This document shows, piece by piece, positions 35,086 to 47,800 of a DNA stretch of 64,000 nt. The position numbers and the translations under genes were made by a program. Each line of letters starts with the position of its first letter. Positions within the stretch are counted from its first letter, which is position 1. Under the pieces are notes generated by a model. That model was not told where the DNA came from, made no database searches, and worked only from the letters and a program-made list of their open reading frames with translations. This DNA is from Chimonanthus salicifolius (lineage: Eukaryota > Streptophyta > Magnoliopsida > Laurales > Calycanthaceae), in contig CM023537.1 in assembly GCA_013350335.1 (NCBI GenBank), forward strand, positions 8,547,438 to 8,611,437, in the 5' to 3' direction.

Positions 35086-35731
35086 AAACATAATAAAATT
35101 TGAAAACAGACACTTATATTTTACAAAAAATAAAATTTTATATTATAAAGTGGTGAAAATCTACTTTTAAATAAAAATAATTAGAGACTCGTCGGTGATG
35201 AAGATAATTTCAAATAAATGAAAAAGAGTTAAATAATGATGATGGTCGTAATGGGGAAATGTGTTTCTGAGAGACAAATAGACAGATTAAAAATGATATG
35301 TTAAAAATATGACAGTAAATAAGATTTTAATTTGTCTTATAATTTAAATGTTAAAAAAATAAAGTAAGTAGATTTGAATAGAGTTGATTTTGTTAGGAAA
35401 CTACCATTTGCTTCACACTTATCTTTATGTGCTGCACGTGAAAATTTCATGTCATTTAATTTAATGAGATTTTAAATTGAATAAATCAATAAGATTTATA
35501 AATTTTTTTAAATTAAATTAAAAATTCACTCAAATTAGTTAATTTAATAAAATTTAAATTGAAGATAAACTTTAACCTTGAATGTACGATTGAAACCATT
35601 AGATATTTTCCTATGCTTTGTAATGAATGTGCCCAGAAATCACGCTCCGTTGTGGATCATCTTACGGTTCTTGAATTATTTGGTTTGGTGGGACCCAGTT
35701 TAGATCTCACTTCAAGTGGACTGAACAGCTC

Positions 35732-35785
35732 ATAAAGATAACCAACCTCTTCCCTTCTTGTCTCCCTTCTTCTTCTTCCTCCTCA
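35732..35785 (+). promoter_or_regulatory. Core promoter candidate of the DUF642 gene
   Basis: A weak TATA-like ATAAAGATA (35732-35740) is followed by a CT-rich Y-patch (about 35746-35786), 40-95 bp before the ATG at 35828. This arrangement is usual for plant core promoters. Confidence 0.4.
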
Positions 35786-35906
35786 CTCTCTGGCTAGTTT
35801 TTTCTTTTATTCCTTCCTGGCTGGAAGATGGCAACCATAGCCATCTTGTTTCTCTTGCTCTCCTCCCTAGTAGCAGGTCCTGCATTTGCAGTAGAAGATC
35901 TTGATG

Positions 35907-36894
35907 GTAAGTGATATGAAATGTACTAACTTTTCTTGTTGTTTCTTCTCATTTTTTTCACCTAAGCTACTTTAGCGTGTTGTCTCTCTGACCGTGTTAG
36001 CTTTCTTCATATGTTTTACTTTTTGAGTGTGTTTGTCAATCTTACTGGGCTTCTTTCTTCCTGCAAGAAAATGGTAGTCAAACCCATTTCCCTTCTCCGA
36101 TCTGTTCCTCACTCCCCGTTGGGAGATGAAGAACTTGGTTGTGTTAGATAATGTGCTATCTTGTTTTTATTATTTTCCCCTTTTTATTTGTTATGTGCGG
36201 AATCTCTATTTTGTTTCTATTTTTAAGAAAATGGAAATCATACCATTCTACGCTTCTCGAGCTTCACATTTGTTTTCGCAGTTGAAGATCTTGTCATTGC
36301 AATGCTCTGATAATGTGTACCTTTTCCTTCCTCTGGCGTTCTGTGATTTCTTACTCTTGTATGGGTTTTTTACCTTTGATTTGCTTGTTGTGTGAGTAAA
36401 AGTTTCTTCTGTTTCTTTCTTCATCGATTGTGCCCAGTCTCCATCTTTTCACCATCTCCCCTTCTTTTTGCAATTGAAGATCATGGCAAATGAATATACT
36501 ACCACTAATATGTTAGATATGAACTTGCAGAGAGAGATCTCTGAGAAAATATATCTTGGTTTCTCCAAAAAAATAAAATAATAAATATGGTTCATACCAA
36601 CATTTTTATTGCTCATGTAAAGGTCACTTGCAAAACACTAAAACCCTTTCCTTTCCTTGCTTCTTCCTTCTATGTATGATGATTTTCATTTTCTCCTGTT
36701 TTGATTTGATTCGATGGGCCTATTTGAGGTCAAAGATTTTCCTAAAAACCCAAACGTAATAACCATTATCATTGTTGCAATCAATTTGTCTGCACCTATA
36801 AAGCCCAGATAGAAGCCCTTAATTTCATCCTTTCAGTTTTCACCAGTTTCTTCTTCCTAGTCTGTCACCCTCACTGCTGCTTCCTTCTCTTCAG
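35907..36894 (+). other. DUF642 intron 1
   Basis: This 988-bp intron has a GTAAGT donor and a TTCAG acceptor. It is T-rich with scattered short open frames and no recognisable insert. Confidence 0.8.
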
Positions 36895-37443
36895 GACTTC
36901 TCCCAAATGGCAACTTCGAAGTGGGGCCAAAATCAGAACAGCTGAACAAAACAGTGATCAAGGGAAGGTATGCACTGCCCAACTGGGAAATCAATGGGTT
37001 GGTTGAGTATGTATCAGGCGGGCCACAGCCAGGGGGCATGTTCTTCGCGGTGGCACACGGCATCCACGCCGTGAAGGCTCGGCAATGAGGCCTCAATATC
37101 CCAATCAATAGCTGTTAAGCAAGGATCTCTGTATTCATTGACCTTTGGAGCTTCAAGAACATGTGCCCAAGAAGAGGTGTTGAGGGTGTCAGTTCCTCCT
37201 GCATATGGAGACCTTCCTCTCCAGACCCTTTACAGCAGCAATGGAGGGGATACATATGCCTGGGGATTCAGGGCCACTTCAGGGGTTCGCTAAGGTGACA
37301 TTCCACAATCCAGGGATTCAAGAGGATCCTCAATGTGGGCCCCTTATAGATGCAGTCGCCATTAAAGAGCTTTACCCTCCAGTTCCTACCAAAGGTATGT
37401 CTTTTCATCCTTCATTTTCCTTTCCGACTTACCCATTTCTCAA

Positions 37444-37635
37444 ACTTTTTTTTTTTATAACTATGGGTATCCCCATCCCCCGTTAGAGGTGGACTAATCT
37501 AACGGGCATATGTAAACCTCCCAATCCACACACACATCGAAATGACCCATTAAGGTTAAGTGTGAATTGAACTCAAGACCCCACTTCATGAGATGGGCAT
37601 CTTGTTAGTTAGGTCAACCCCTTCGGGTTTACCCA
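37444..37635 (-). mobile_element. tRNA-derived SINE with 14-bp target duplication
   Basis: The perfect duplication TACCCATTTCTCAA occurs at 37430-37443 and 37636-37649. On the minus strand the head reads AAACCCGAAGGGGTTGACC with a box B GTCTTGAGTTCAATTC. The body ends GGGGATACCCATAGTTAT and poly-A (poly-T at 37446-37456 on the plus strand). It is the same family as 19218-19388. Confidence 0.92.
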
Positions 37636-37697
37636 TACCCATTTCTCAACTTGATATTGATAATATATCAAAGCCGAAGCTTTATTCTGCTTTTAAG

Positions 37698-38316
37698 CAG
37701 GCCTATTCATGATCTGGGCTTGCATCTATATCAGCCTGGTCTATTAATAAAGGCCTAAGCCTGCCTGCAGTTTGTCAAGCTTTTCAAGGCTAAAATCCTA
37801 AGCCGAGCCTTTGATCCCATTAAAAATTTGAGCATTTGGATTGGTAGTAGACATGATGATTCAAAAGAGGACTAAATTTTAACTCAAAAGTCAATTTTGA
37901 GCCACTCTTATTCTTATCGGTCAAAATCATTAGGTGCTTTTGAAAATCCCCAAGACAAGACAAGACAAGACAAGACAAGACGCTAGTTATTTTAACCACT
38001 AATATTAAGATTAAGTGGCTAAAAATGAAACTTTTGACTATTTTATGTCTTTTAATCTGAGCAGTTGGTTCTTAATTAATTTTTAAAAAAATATAATTGG
38101 ACAAAGGCACACTGGCCCAGGAGTTTAAAAAACACATATGTGGCAATGAGTTAAAACGCCCAACAGGCTTCACGGGCTTATTCAATAAGATCGACCAATT
38201 TAGCTAAATGGGCTAAAAGATGAGCTCAATCTTGGCCCATCAGGCTGTTTTATATGCATTCAAGCCCATTCATTCATGATAGGTTTTGGCCGGGTTTGGG
38301 CACATTAGCAGGTCTA
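37698..38316. mobile_element. Non-autonomous hAT-type element, 619 bp
   Basis: A perfect 8-bp duplication CTTTTAAG (37690-37697 and 38317-38324) brackets ends CAGGCCTATTCATG and, inverted, TAGACCTGCTAATG. Subterminal GGGCTTG/CAAGCCC-type motifs occur at both sides. An (ACAAG)n short tandem array lies at about 37952-37982. There is no transposase ORF. The element sits in DUF642 intron 2. Confidence 0.9.
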
Positions 38317-41300
38317 CTTTTAAGTCTGTTTCAGTTGTCTTGGGATTTTTTTTGTTACTCTGTAGAGCCATTTCAGCACCACGTATTAACATTGTGTTGT
38401 TTTAGTCTTGGTTATTCTAACCTAAGATTTTCCATCTTCTTACATATTTAGAAATACAATAAAAGTTGGGGTTTTAGGAAAATGCTACTACCAAATTTTA
38501 TGTGCTGCGAATAGCCTACATCTTGTGAAAAGTATTCTTTGGGCCCTCTTGTCACCCATGTTCTCCCCCACAATATCGTACGTACCATGCTTGCCCCAAA
38601 TCTATGTGATTCAAGTTACACTAACTATTAGTTTGGAGTTTAGAACTGAATATTGAGTTTCCATGTATGAAACTGTAATCATCTGATCTAGTTGATTTTT
38701 GAGATCTGCAAATCCAAGAAAACTACTTATCATGTGCTTCTTGAATGGTGGTAGCCTTGAATTGTGCCCTAAAAATCTGCATGTGAAAAAATTCCTTTAC
38801 AAAGGTTGTGTTTGGATGTGAGGTAAATTTTGCAGGGTTTCCTTTATGCAAGGGTTTCCCTTGAACAAGGGTTTCCCTATCTAGTTTGGTAATGACACTA
38901 GAAAAGGTTTAAGAAAAAAAAACTTATCTTAAGGGAGAGGTAAAGTGATTACCTCTTGCAGTGAAAGGGTTTTCTGATTTGTGCTGGGGAGGGGAAACTT
39001 GGGATTTTCTTGCACATTCCCTTCGTTACCAAATGGGGGTAAACGAGGGTTACCCTCGTTTTCACCCCTCTACCCCTCGTTAAAATGCAGTCAAACTGCA
39101 ATGGACTAGTAGTCAATGACTGTCGAGTGGCCTTTGTACAATTTTTGCTACAGTGGGATAAATGACTTTGATGATGCTGATGGAAAAAAAAATACTTGGA
39201 AGCTTCTTTCAAGCAAATTCAAAATATAAAGATTCTTTTGGACATGAAAATTATATTGTGCTTCACCTTCACTCCTTCCCTACAAGGAAAATGTCTTGAT
39301 TGTTTCAAGTACTTTCAATCTTTTGGCTTTTATGGTTGATCTAGAAACAACAACTTTAAGTTCCAAAGTAGATCAGATGTATTGTAAAAATTGTTTCTTG
39401 ATATCTGCTTTATATTTTCTGCACATCTTGTGCCCATTTGCATTAAAATCATCATTACCACTTCAAAAAAGCAAAAAAGAGGAAAAGAAAAAGAAAAAAC
39501 CAAAACATTGTCAAAATTGTAAAGAGTAGTAAGATCCTAACTATCTAGTAAAGGAACTAAACGTATCATCATAGCAGACCATCTTGAAAAACCATGATTG
39601 GACCTATTTGATGAAATTGTAGATACTTTACCATCCAATATTTTTCCTTTGTGAAACATGCCTCCCAAGTCAGGGAGATTCCAAGTTTGTGTATTAATTT
39701 TTCTATTGGGTCAGACATGTTTGGGGGAAATTCTAGAAAATGACATGGACACGGAAAAGTAAAATTTCATATTCCCATCTGATTATCCTAGTCTTATGAT
39801 TTTCGACTTTTAGAAAAAATTAAAATGCCATAAGCCATTGATCTTTCATGGCCTATCTCACAATAAGCCATGATGTTTGAACTATGGGAGCTTTTACAAA
39901 ATCCTTGTAGTACCCATATTAGACTGTCTGGGCCTTCCTTGATTGCTCTTTTTTTATTTTATGTTGGATCGAGTTGGATGGTTAGGATATTCAGGTTGGA
40001 AGTTTGGGGAAAAACATCTGTCTACATTGTGAGATGGTGACTGGGATAACATTTGTCAACATTGGTCAAATCCAATTAGGAATGCCACGAGATAAATGGT
40101 TTTGACAATGATGATGATTTATAAAATTGTGGCTATCTGTTTAGTGTTCAGAATTATATTTGCATCACTGAAAATGGTGACCATTGGTATAGAATGATTC
40201 ATCAAGTTTCATTTCTCATTGACCATGATTCATCAAGTAAACATCATTTATTGTAAATGTTGGTCTTTTGAAGTTGGGTTCAAAACCTTGATCAATTACA
40301 AGAAACTAGTCTACTAGATTGTCCAGGGATGAATCCCTTGAGAGATCTTAGAGAACCATATTCTCTGAAATTTCTGTTGGATAATAGACCCTTGAATGCA
40401 AAAGATCTGATTCTTGCAGAATGTTTAGTTTCTCCATGAAGTTGCAGAGCATAACTGAACTACATCCAGCATTGTTTAGGCAAAGTTCTTTTATTCCATG
40501 TAATTTAAAACCATTCTTTGAGATTCTCTTGTTGACCATACAACGAGTCATAGTATTTATTTTGATCTTTGGTTCATTTCAATTAGGTTTGCCTTCACAG
40601 TGTGACCAACATATGTAATTTTTCCAATTGCTCAGGATTGTCCAAAGTCCAATTGAAAAGTCACTCACCATTCTCATTATATGGCTCTCAATATTTGGAG
40701 TCATCTCAACATCCTCTTGTGAATCCCAAGTATTTCGAGTGGCTTGCTTCATTCATTCATCTAATTATATTACTGTGAATGCTCTTGATGTAACCTGAAC
40801 AAACTCATACGATTCAATAAATTTTCATCTGGTAAATCATTTATCCTCTGCATTACTTAACAATCCATTTCTTAACAATGCTTCTCTTTATTGCAGATAA
40901 CTTGGTAAAGAATGGCGGGTTTGAAGAGGGTCCCCATCTATTCCAGAACTCAACCAATGGTGTCCTCCTCCCACCCAAACAGGAAGATGTCACATCCCCA
41001 CTTCCTGGTTGGATGATTGAATCACTTAAAGCCAGTAAAGTACATCGACTCAAAGCATTTCTCTGTCCCCTATGGGTTAGCTGCAGTGGAATTAGTTGCC
41101 GGGAGAGAGAGTGCCATTGCCCAAGTGATAAGAACAATTCCCAACAAATTCTACAACCTCACTTTCGTAATTGGGGACGCGAAAAAATGGCTGCCATGGA
41201 TCAATGCTGGTTGAAGCCTTTGCTGCCAAAGACACAGTTAAGGTCCCCTTCCATTCCAAAGGGAAGGGTAGATTCAATGCTGCAAGCCTCAAGTTCAAGG

Positions 41301-41422
41301 CCATAGATGCAAGAACAAGGATAACTTTTTTCAGCTCCTATTACCACACAAGGATTGATGATTTTGGCTCTCTTTGTGGACCTGTATTGGATCAAGTTAG
41401 GGTCTTACCTGTCTCCAAGTGA

Positions 41423-41953
41423 AGTCAATGATGTGAGCAATTTTGTCCTTTCAAGGCAACAATTTGCAACGGTCACATTACATTATCTTGAATTTGTAAG
41501 CTCGACCTTGACTTGGTTCAGACTTCTTTTACTATGATTTGTATTTCTGCCTCTAGCAGTCTACTAGTTTTACTTTTGTAATTGCAGAACTCTCTTTTGG
41601 ATTAGAAGTGACCTCGGAGTTTAAACAACTAAGAATTTCATGTTATGGCCATTTTTAAAGATGTGATTATTATGTTAAATAATTGATAAGGTAAAATATA
41701 TACTATAAATGGAATTGGCATCGTGAGCCGATTTCTTGCCAATCCAAACAAAAATAAATAAATTTAAGTGAATACTAGGATATTAGTACCTCCAAGATAT
41801 GATTTATGTTTAGAAAGGTAGAGATCAAGGAGTTCACTAATGTAGACTTGGAGGAGACATGGACACTTGGAAGTTTAGAACCCATTATAAATGAACAATT
41901 TTAAACATATGTAGCAGCTTGTTAGGTCGGGGCTCAGCATAATTTTTTTGGCC
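41423..41953. other. 3' flank of the DUF642 gene
   Basis: It probably contains the 3' UTR. The first plausible poly-A signals (overlapping AATAAA) are at 41753-41762, about 330 nt after the stop. Nothing else was recognised. Confidence 0.45.
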
Positions 41954-42268
41954 CAGACTTGAAATATCGGCCGATAAGTTTCTCTCTCCTCCGATATTTG
42001 CATTTCTCTCTCCTCCGATATTCAAAGTCGTGAAAAACCGTATTGGTTTTTATTTTTTGTTTTAAAAAAAATCAAATAAATTTTAAATACCGATTTTTAT
42101 ACATATCGGCCGATATGGTGACTGATATTTTGGACCGAATATCGGTCATATCGGCCGATAACCTTTTTGACTGACCGATACATATCGTATCGGCTGATAT
42201 TATTCGGCCCTGAAAAACCGATACATATCGGCCGATATAATATGTATCAGCTGATATTTCGACCCCTG
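41954..42268. mobile_element. TATCGGCCGATA-family MITE, 315 bp
   Basis: The ends are CAGACTTGAAATATCGGCC and, inverted, CAGGGGTCGAAATATCAGC. Flanking 8-mers TTTTGGCC (41946-41953) and TTTTGGCA (42269-42276) match at 7 of 8. Multiple TATCGGCCGATA palindromes fill both halves. Confidence 0.88.
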
Positions 42269-42809
42269 TTTTGGCACATTTAGCTAAATGGGTGAGCTTA
42301 GGGTAAATGGCTAAGCTCGTTGAGCGTTTCAGCCCATTTAACTAAATGTATGTGCATATTTATACACTCGTTCAATTTTTATTTTCTTTAAAATTATTTT
42401 GAAATTCAAAAAAAAAATTGTTATGCTTCAAAGCACACATGATAAGGTACAACTCTAGTAAATTTCAGCTGAAAACTCAAATTTTAACTACTTGATATCA
42501 GTGATGAAAGCCACTAACTATCCTTGTCTTTCAGTTTTTAAGAATGTTTGTGGTTTTAACTATTAAAATCAAGTGGATAGAAATTGAATTTTAATATGAA
42601 AATTTTGATCTGCTTATTGCTTGTTATGTGTACTTTTGATATAAATGGTTGAATTTGATCTTAAATAGGCAGCTTGTGCTTTGGCTAAGGACCTGCTCAC
42701 GCTTTTAGAAATCTAAAATTGGACGGGTTGAGTTAGAGGAAAGCTTAGCCCAAACTCAGCCCTTGAACATGTCTAAGTTTGTGCATTTACATACGTAGTG
42801 AGAATAGTT
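42269..42809. other. Intergenic, possible worn MITE
   Basis: GGGCTAAG/CTTAGCCC-like motifs near 42285-42350 and 42690-42780 suggest an older element interrupted by the MITE at 41954, but I could not define its ends. Confidence 0.4.
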
Positions 42810-43085
42810 TCATGGCAATTCAAGTTGGAAAAATTTGTTGTGCTCTCGATTAATGAGGTTGAGTATTTTACAATAGTTGAAACTTGTGAGGACATGCTAT
42901 GGATAAAGAATACTTTGTTTAATTTGGGATTAAAAAATTAAACAAGCTTGTGATTATTGTGGTAGTAATGGTGCTATACATTTAACAAAAAATCCAGTAT
43001 ATCACTTTAGAACTAAACACATTTACTTGTGGTATAATTGGATCCAAAGGTGTAGTGGAAAGTGGAAACAAGGTTGATAGAGCTG
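42810..43085 (+). mobile_element. Copia RNase H relic
   Basis: Broken frames read WQFKLEKFVVLSINEVEYF, TCEDMLWIKNTLFNLGL, then NGAIHLTKNPVYHFRTKHI. This follows the Copia pattern of ALSTTEAEY, EALWLKRLLDELG and SAIHLAKNPVFHARTKHI. It is dead, and no LTR was seen. Confidence 0.82.
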
Positions 43086-43142
43086 AAATAATTCAAATAA
43101 GTAGAAAGCCATTAGAAATGATGACAAAGACCTTACCAAAGG

Positions 43143-43304
43143 GTGTAGCTTAACTGGTTGTCTCTTGCCTAGGGAAGCTAAAATGTTGCGGGTTTAAGCT
43201 CCCATGGCCTAACCTTGGTGTGCCTTAGAGGTAGTGGACTCATCCGTGAAGGTTTTAGTAGTACTGTGCCTGAGTTTCCCACACACTAATAATAAAAAAA
43301 ACTC
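43143..43304 (+). mobile_element. tRNA-derived SINE with 8-bp target duplication
   Basis: The duplication ACCAAAGG flanks it (43135-43142 and 43305-43312). The head GTGTAGCTTAACTGGTTG (box A), the box B CGGGTTTAAGCTCCC and the body ending GAGTTTCCCACACACTAAT with A-rich tail match the 62349 copy and others. Confidence 0.88.
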
Positions 43305-43312
43305 ACCAAAGG

Positions 43313-44854
43313 ACAATGCAGTTTTGCCAATGCTTGGTGGAACTTGATGCTATGTGACCATTGGTTTGTTGGGTTGTTCAATGCAACATGCGACCCTTCT
43401 CACTAGTCAAGAGGGAAGATTGTTGGATTTTAATGGTCCATCCTCACGTGGGATCCACTTATTTTAATTGCATGTGTGAGTTTTTCAAATAGAGACTAAG
43501 TTTCTTCACTAGTGTGACTCACTCATAACTCATTCCCCATTCTCTTGTTAAAGAAAAAAAAGAAGAAAGAATAAGCCACAACAATAGCATCCTTGCTTTC
43601 TTCTTTCAATAAAAAAAAAGTAGCAAAGGGGGCTATTGTATTCATGAGGTGGTAATCCTCAAGCTAATGCCACTTATGTTTGCACAGGGGATTTGGATTT
43701 TAGTCTCGTGGGTTTCCCTTTTTTATTGGAGAGGGGCTTCCTTGTAAATAAATCATTGTGCCCTCTCTCTATGCTATATTTTTTTCTCCATTTAATTGTT
43801 TGTGGTGGCTTTGGTACATCATCATATTTCATATTGTTATACTCGTCATCATCGGTCGGATTTATGAGTTCTTATTCTCCATTTAACCCTATCATAAAAC
43901 CATATCACCCGTCACTCCACATGTCTAACATGTTCTTTTTTATCCCTTCCTTCCATATTTTCGAAGGTTGCTCTCTCCTCCTAATGTCTTTTATCCATAG
44001 CCTCTTTACTCAACGTACTAAGGGTTGTGCTTAGTCTTCTACTAATATGACCAAACCATCTCAAAGGCTCAAACGAGTTTCTCTCAGTTTGTCATCTATC
44101 CAAACTATCTTTAAATTATCTTTAATGCGTGCATTTCTAACTCTATCTTTAAGTAACTTAAAGAAAACGAAACATTTCTCACAAGAACTATGCATAAATC
44201 ATTGTGAATGTTCCAACTTCCAAAAGCTGCATCTCCTAAAGCCATTGCTTTTTTTACCAATGAAATGATAAAATACTTCTAATTGGAGCATTTTCCTTTG
44301 TTCAACATAGCACACAATTAAAAAAAAAATGGAAAACAACTCTCCTATTGGCATTGAATGTTCTTCTCATCATTGACAAAGCCAAATTATGGTCTTTAGA
44401 TGCTAGGAATGAATATGATATCCTCCATCAGCTCACAAAAGTCAATTGGATTGGGACAAGAAAAATGTCATCTTTTATGCAAAACCTAATCTAAGATTGC
44501 TGGGATAAATGGGTCTGTTTTTGAATTCTATTCCATGTGACCCTACCAAATACCATAATAATCTATCACGTTGTCTGTCATGCCTTTCTTTATCCCTTCC
44601 TTTCACGTTTTTCATTTTACTTCATTTCCGGTAACAATCAATGAGTAATCTATAGTTAAGGAGAACTCAAGTACATTAAAGAAAACCTATGAAAACACAA
44701 GCCGATATATTATAGAGAGAACTTAGAGATATAAGGACTACACATGAGATATTAGTGGCAGCACATAGAAATCTCACCATTTGTGTTACAGAGATCCAAG
44801 TCCCATGCTGTTGAGTACATGGATCACATCCACACAGTATCTTGTTATCCAAAA
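43313..44854. other. Intergenic between the DUF642 and coiled-coil genes
   Basis: No supported feature. The 113-codon frame at 43693-44034 has no recognisable similarity. The 3' UTR of the coiled-coil gene should lie at the upper end. Confidence 0.55.
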
Positions 44855-47800
44855 TTAGACGCTTTCTGAGTTGGAAAGCTCAGGGGAGTACAAGGGGAAC
44901 ACTGCTCTGCTATGCCTCACCAATTGCGGCGAAGAGTTACCGATCTCTTGCAATGGCAAGCGCTTCGAAATGACCCTGCAACTGTGCATTCTCTTGTTCT
45001 CATCCCTCTCATCATTCTTCTTGCCACCACTCTGGGGATTCTCTTTTAAACGGCAAATCAAAACTCGCTTCTCCTTCTCCCTTTGATTATCTGGAGGTCT
45101 ATGAGAGCCCCTACTCCTAGTTGGTTCCACAATTTGAAGATTTGGTGCGTATCGATCCATTGGTTCAGTCTTGAATCTTTCAAGTTCAGTTCGAAGCTCA
45201 GATATATGCTTTTGCAATTCGGAAGCCTTTTTCTCAGAGGACAATGCTTTCTGTCTCCAATCATGCATCTGAAACAATACATATCGACAAATGAGTCAGA
45301 CGCGTATTAGAAAAAAAAACTATAGGCATGCTTGCAAGATGAATTGTGAATTCAAATCATGAAATCCAAATTGAAGAATGGCATATTTCAAACTATTGGT
45401 AGTCTACAACACTAGAGAAACCAGTAAAGATAATTCCACGAAAAATGGATTCCCCCTAATCCTGAATTGATAGAACAGGGGACCCAAGTGTGTAGATGAT
45501 CAGTAGAAGCTCAACGGTCAAACATTAACTTGCATAAACCCAATCTAATTATTGAAAGTGTTTTTTGCCAAATGCAATGGATTCCAATTATAGATAGCAA
45601 CCTTGAGTTGCAATTTTAGTAACTTATTCGATCGATCCAGACAGGTGATGACGGTTTCCAGAAATTGATTGGTTTTCATGGTTATCTCTACCATTGAGGG
45701 CATTCCCTACCTTGATCACTAGCTATTATTGAGTGTAACTTTTGACAACAGATCATCCTCCTTCTGTGGGAGCTCACAGGTGTCACTAATCAAAATGGGT
45801 TCCAAAATTTCCACAAGTCATTTCATTTGAATTTAAAAGGGGCAATTCAAAAGCCAGATATCATGGTAGATGTGAAATTGTCTTCCTAACATTTTCAATC
45901 CAAAGCAATATCAACGACTAGCACTGAATAATGTAAGGGAGCAGGAAGAAGACAGAGAGCATCCAACCATCCAATCTATCGAATTTTACATTTTCATGTA
46001 AGAAATGACAATTTATTATGCTAAAATGTTGAAACAGCTTAGAATTGGATAATCCCAAAAAGCAGTCTTCAACAAATAAGCTGCAGTAACAGTAGAAGTT
46101 GAAAGAAAGAGAGTAAGAATACAAGGATGATGGAGGAAAGAGGGGAAAAGAGGGAGGATTGGAAGGCATACTTGGAGTTGCAGAGTTTGAAGTCTTTCAT
46201 CCGATTCCAACGCTCGGTCTTCCCAGAAATCCTTGGAAGCCTGGAGATCATTCATCTCATCTCTCACCTGCCCCAACATTGCTTGCATCTGGGTCCACTG
46301 CTCTGTTTCAGCTCGTACATGCTCCACGATCTTCCTCACGATTGCCTTGCAGTGCCCAGAACAAGCTTCCTATCCAACCACATTACACCTTCCTCAGTCA
46401 AAATTGATAGTTTTTCTGTCTAAATAACAGAGAGCTCCCTCTCCTCTGCTCTTACAAACTAACCGTTGGAACAAGAATTCAAAAATTAACTACTACTTCA
46501 GTGGATATAAGACAATGGATCATATTACACTCCAAAAATGAATGAAAATCCTCAATATGTTGTTATTTTTTAAACAGTGACAAATGAATTTCATTAATAA
46601 GATGTAAGAATGTACAAATATGACTCTAAAAAATAAGAGGATTATTCGAGGCACCCTAATAACGGAAAAACAAAAACATGAAAAGAGTACGTGATTATAG
46701 TTACATAAATTAATTTATAAACAACACTTGGGTATCTCGCGGTTTCCCACACGTAAATTCAAAAAAAAAACTGAAAATTATAAAAAAGGAAAAAAAACTG
46801 ACGAAAATTTAAATTGTAAATAAGCATCTATAAGATAAATAACTTAGGTTTAAAGGCTCCCATTTATTTTTAACATAAGGATTAAAAGGATTTTGCTTAG
46901 ATTGTACACCAATTTTACATATAGTCTGAAGAGATATTTTTAAAAAAGGGTTAATTGTTGTTCAATGGTATGAAAAAAATAAAATCATACATTTTCTTAT
47001 TGTAAAATAAGCCCTAGCCTTTCATTAAGAGAGAGTTTTTCGTGCTTTGCATGCATTAAATGCTGCACTATTTTTTATATGGTACTTTTTGCATGGACAT
47101 GTGACATGCCTGTGGCCTAAGCCATAGAATAAAACTCGTTTTGGTTCAGCTGATTAAGTTGAGTTAACTCAAGTTGAAGAAACTTAAGTAGGACATAGAT
47201 GTCATTTACAGTTTTTTTTAGGACAAGGTTAAGAAAGCAACTTATCCTTTCCTTTTGGCTTGAGTGTAGAGCTGAAACTCAGGCAAGTCGGCCTAGTTTT
47301 AATAAACTTAATTCAATCTATATAAAAAGTTATTGAGTCAAATCGGATTTGTTAACTAGACAGTTCAATCCGTTTTTAGTCCAAATTTAAGGAAAAAAAT
47401 CAACAATAGATTTTTATATTTTCTGAAACTCAGGTAGAATTGGGTTGAATTTAATTTTTTGAGCCAAACTTGACTCGAATTCCATGCAGAGTTTTTTCCC
47501 CAACCCGACTGGACTTTAAATTTATAAATACATAACTCAGTCCACTAATTTCTCGAATCGAGATCATGTGGGTGTGGTTAAAACACAACCCAACTTTCAC
47601 CACTAGTTGAGTGAGAGGGAGAAAGAGAGTTTTAAAGCTAACAGTAGAGAGGGGAAGAAGTATCAAGGTAGGAATTTTTCTCCTTTTTATTCTTCCATTT
47701 TTCACTTTTTAATTGGATTTTTTTTTTCTATTGTCTCTTCTTTTTTATCCTCTTTTTCATTCTTTTTAATTTTCTTTCTATATCATTCCTATTCTTTTTA

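Larger units (their letters stand above)
37395..40896 (+). other. DUF642 intron 2 (3.5 kb)
   Basis: The donor is GTATGT at 37395 and the acceptor TTGCAG ends at 40896. It carries a minus-strand SINE, an hAT-type element and a possible third MITE near 38806-39060 (GTTGTGTTTGGATGTGAGG start, GGGTTTCCC and CCCTCGTT repeats) whose right end I cannot place. The stretch 39060-40896 shows nothing recognisable. Confidence 0.75.
35828..41422 (+). pseudogene. DUF642 cell-wall protein gene with four +1 frameshifts
   Basis: DUF642 proteins are secreted plant proteins with two galactose-binding-like domains, linked to cell-wall pectin and cellulose. Exons are 35828-35906, 36895-37394 and 40897-41422, all joined at GT-AG sites. 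A signal peptide (MATIAILFLLLSSLVAG, then AFA) precedes GLLPNGNFEVGP. Later landmarks are YVSGGPQPGGMFF, LTFGASRTCAQEEVL, CGPLIDAVAIKELYP, DNLVKNGGFEEGP, VELVAGRESAIAQVIRTIP and the final SLCGPVLDQVRVLPVSK. The frame breaks four times by one extra base, near 37074, 37288, 41032 and within the A-run 41182-41187. The first break gives a stop at 37086 after 90 residues. Discounting those four bases, the exons total 1,101 nt (366 residues), the family's usual length, and no other defect is seen. It is either a young pseudogene or an intact gene with sequence errors. Confidence 0.88.

Noticed and set aside
40878..41306. 142-codon plus-strand frame as a separate gene
   Set aside because: It is the DUF642 exon 3 read first in the correct frame and then, after the extra base at 41032, in the wrong one.
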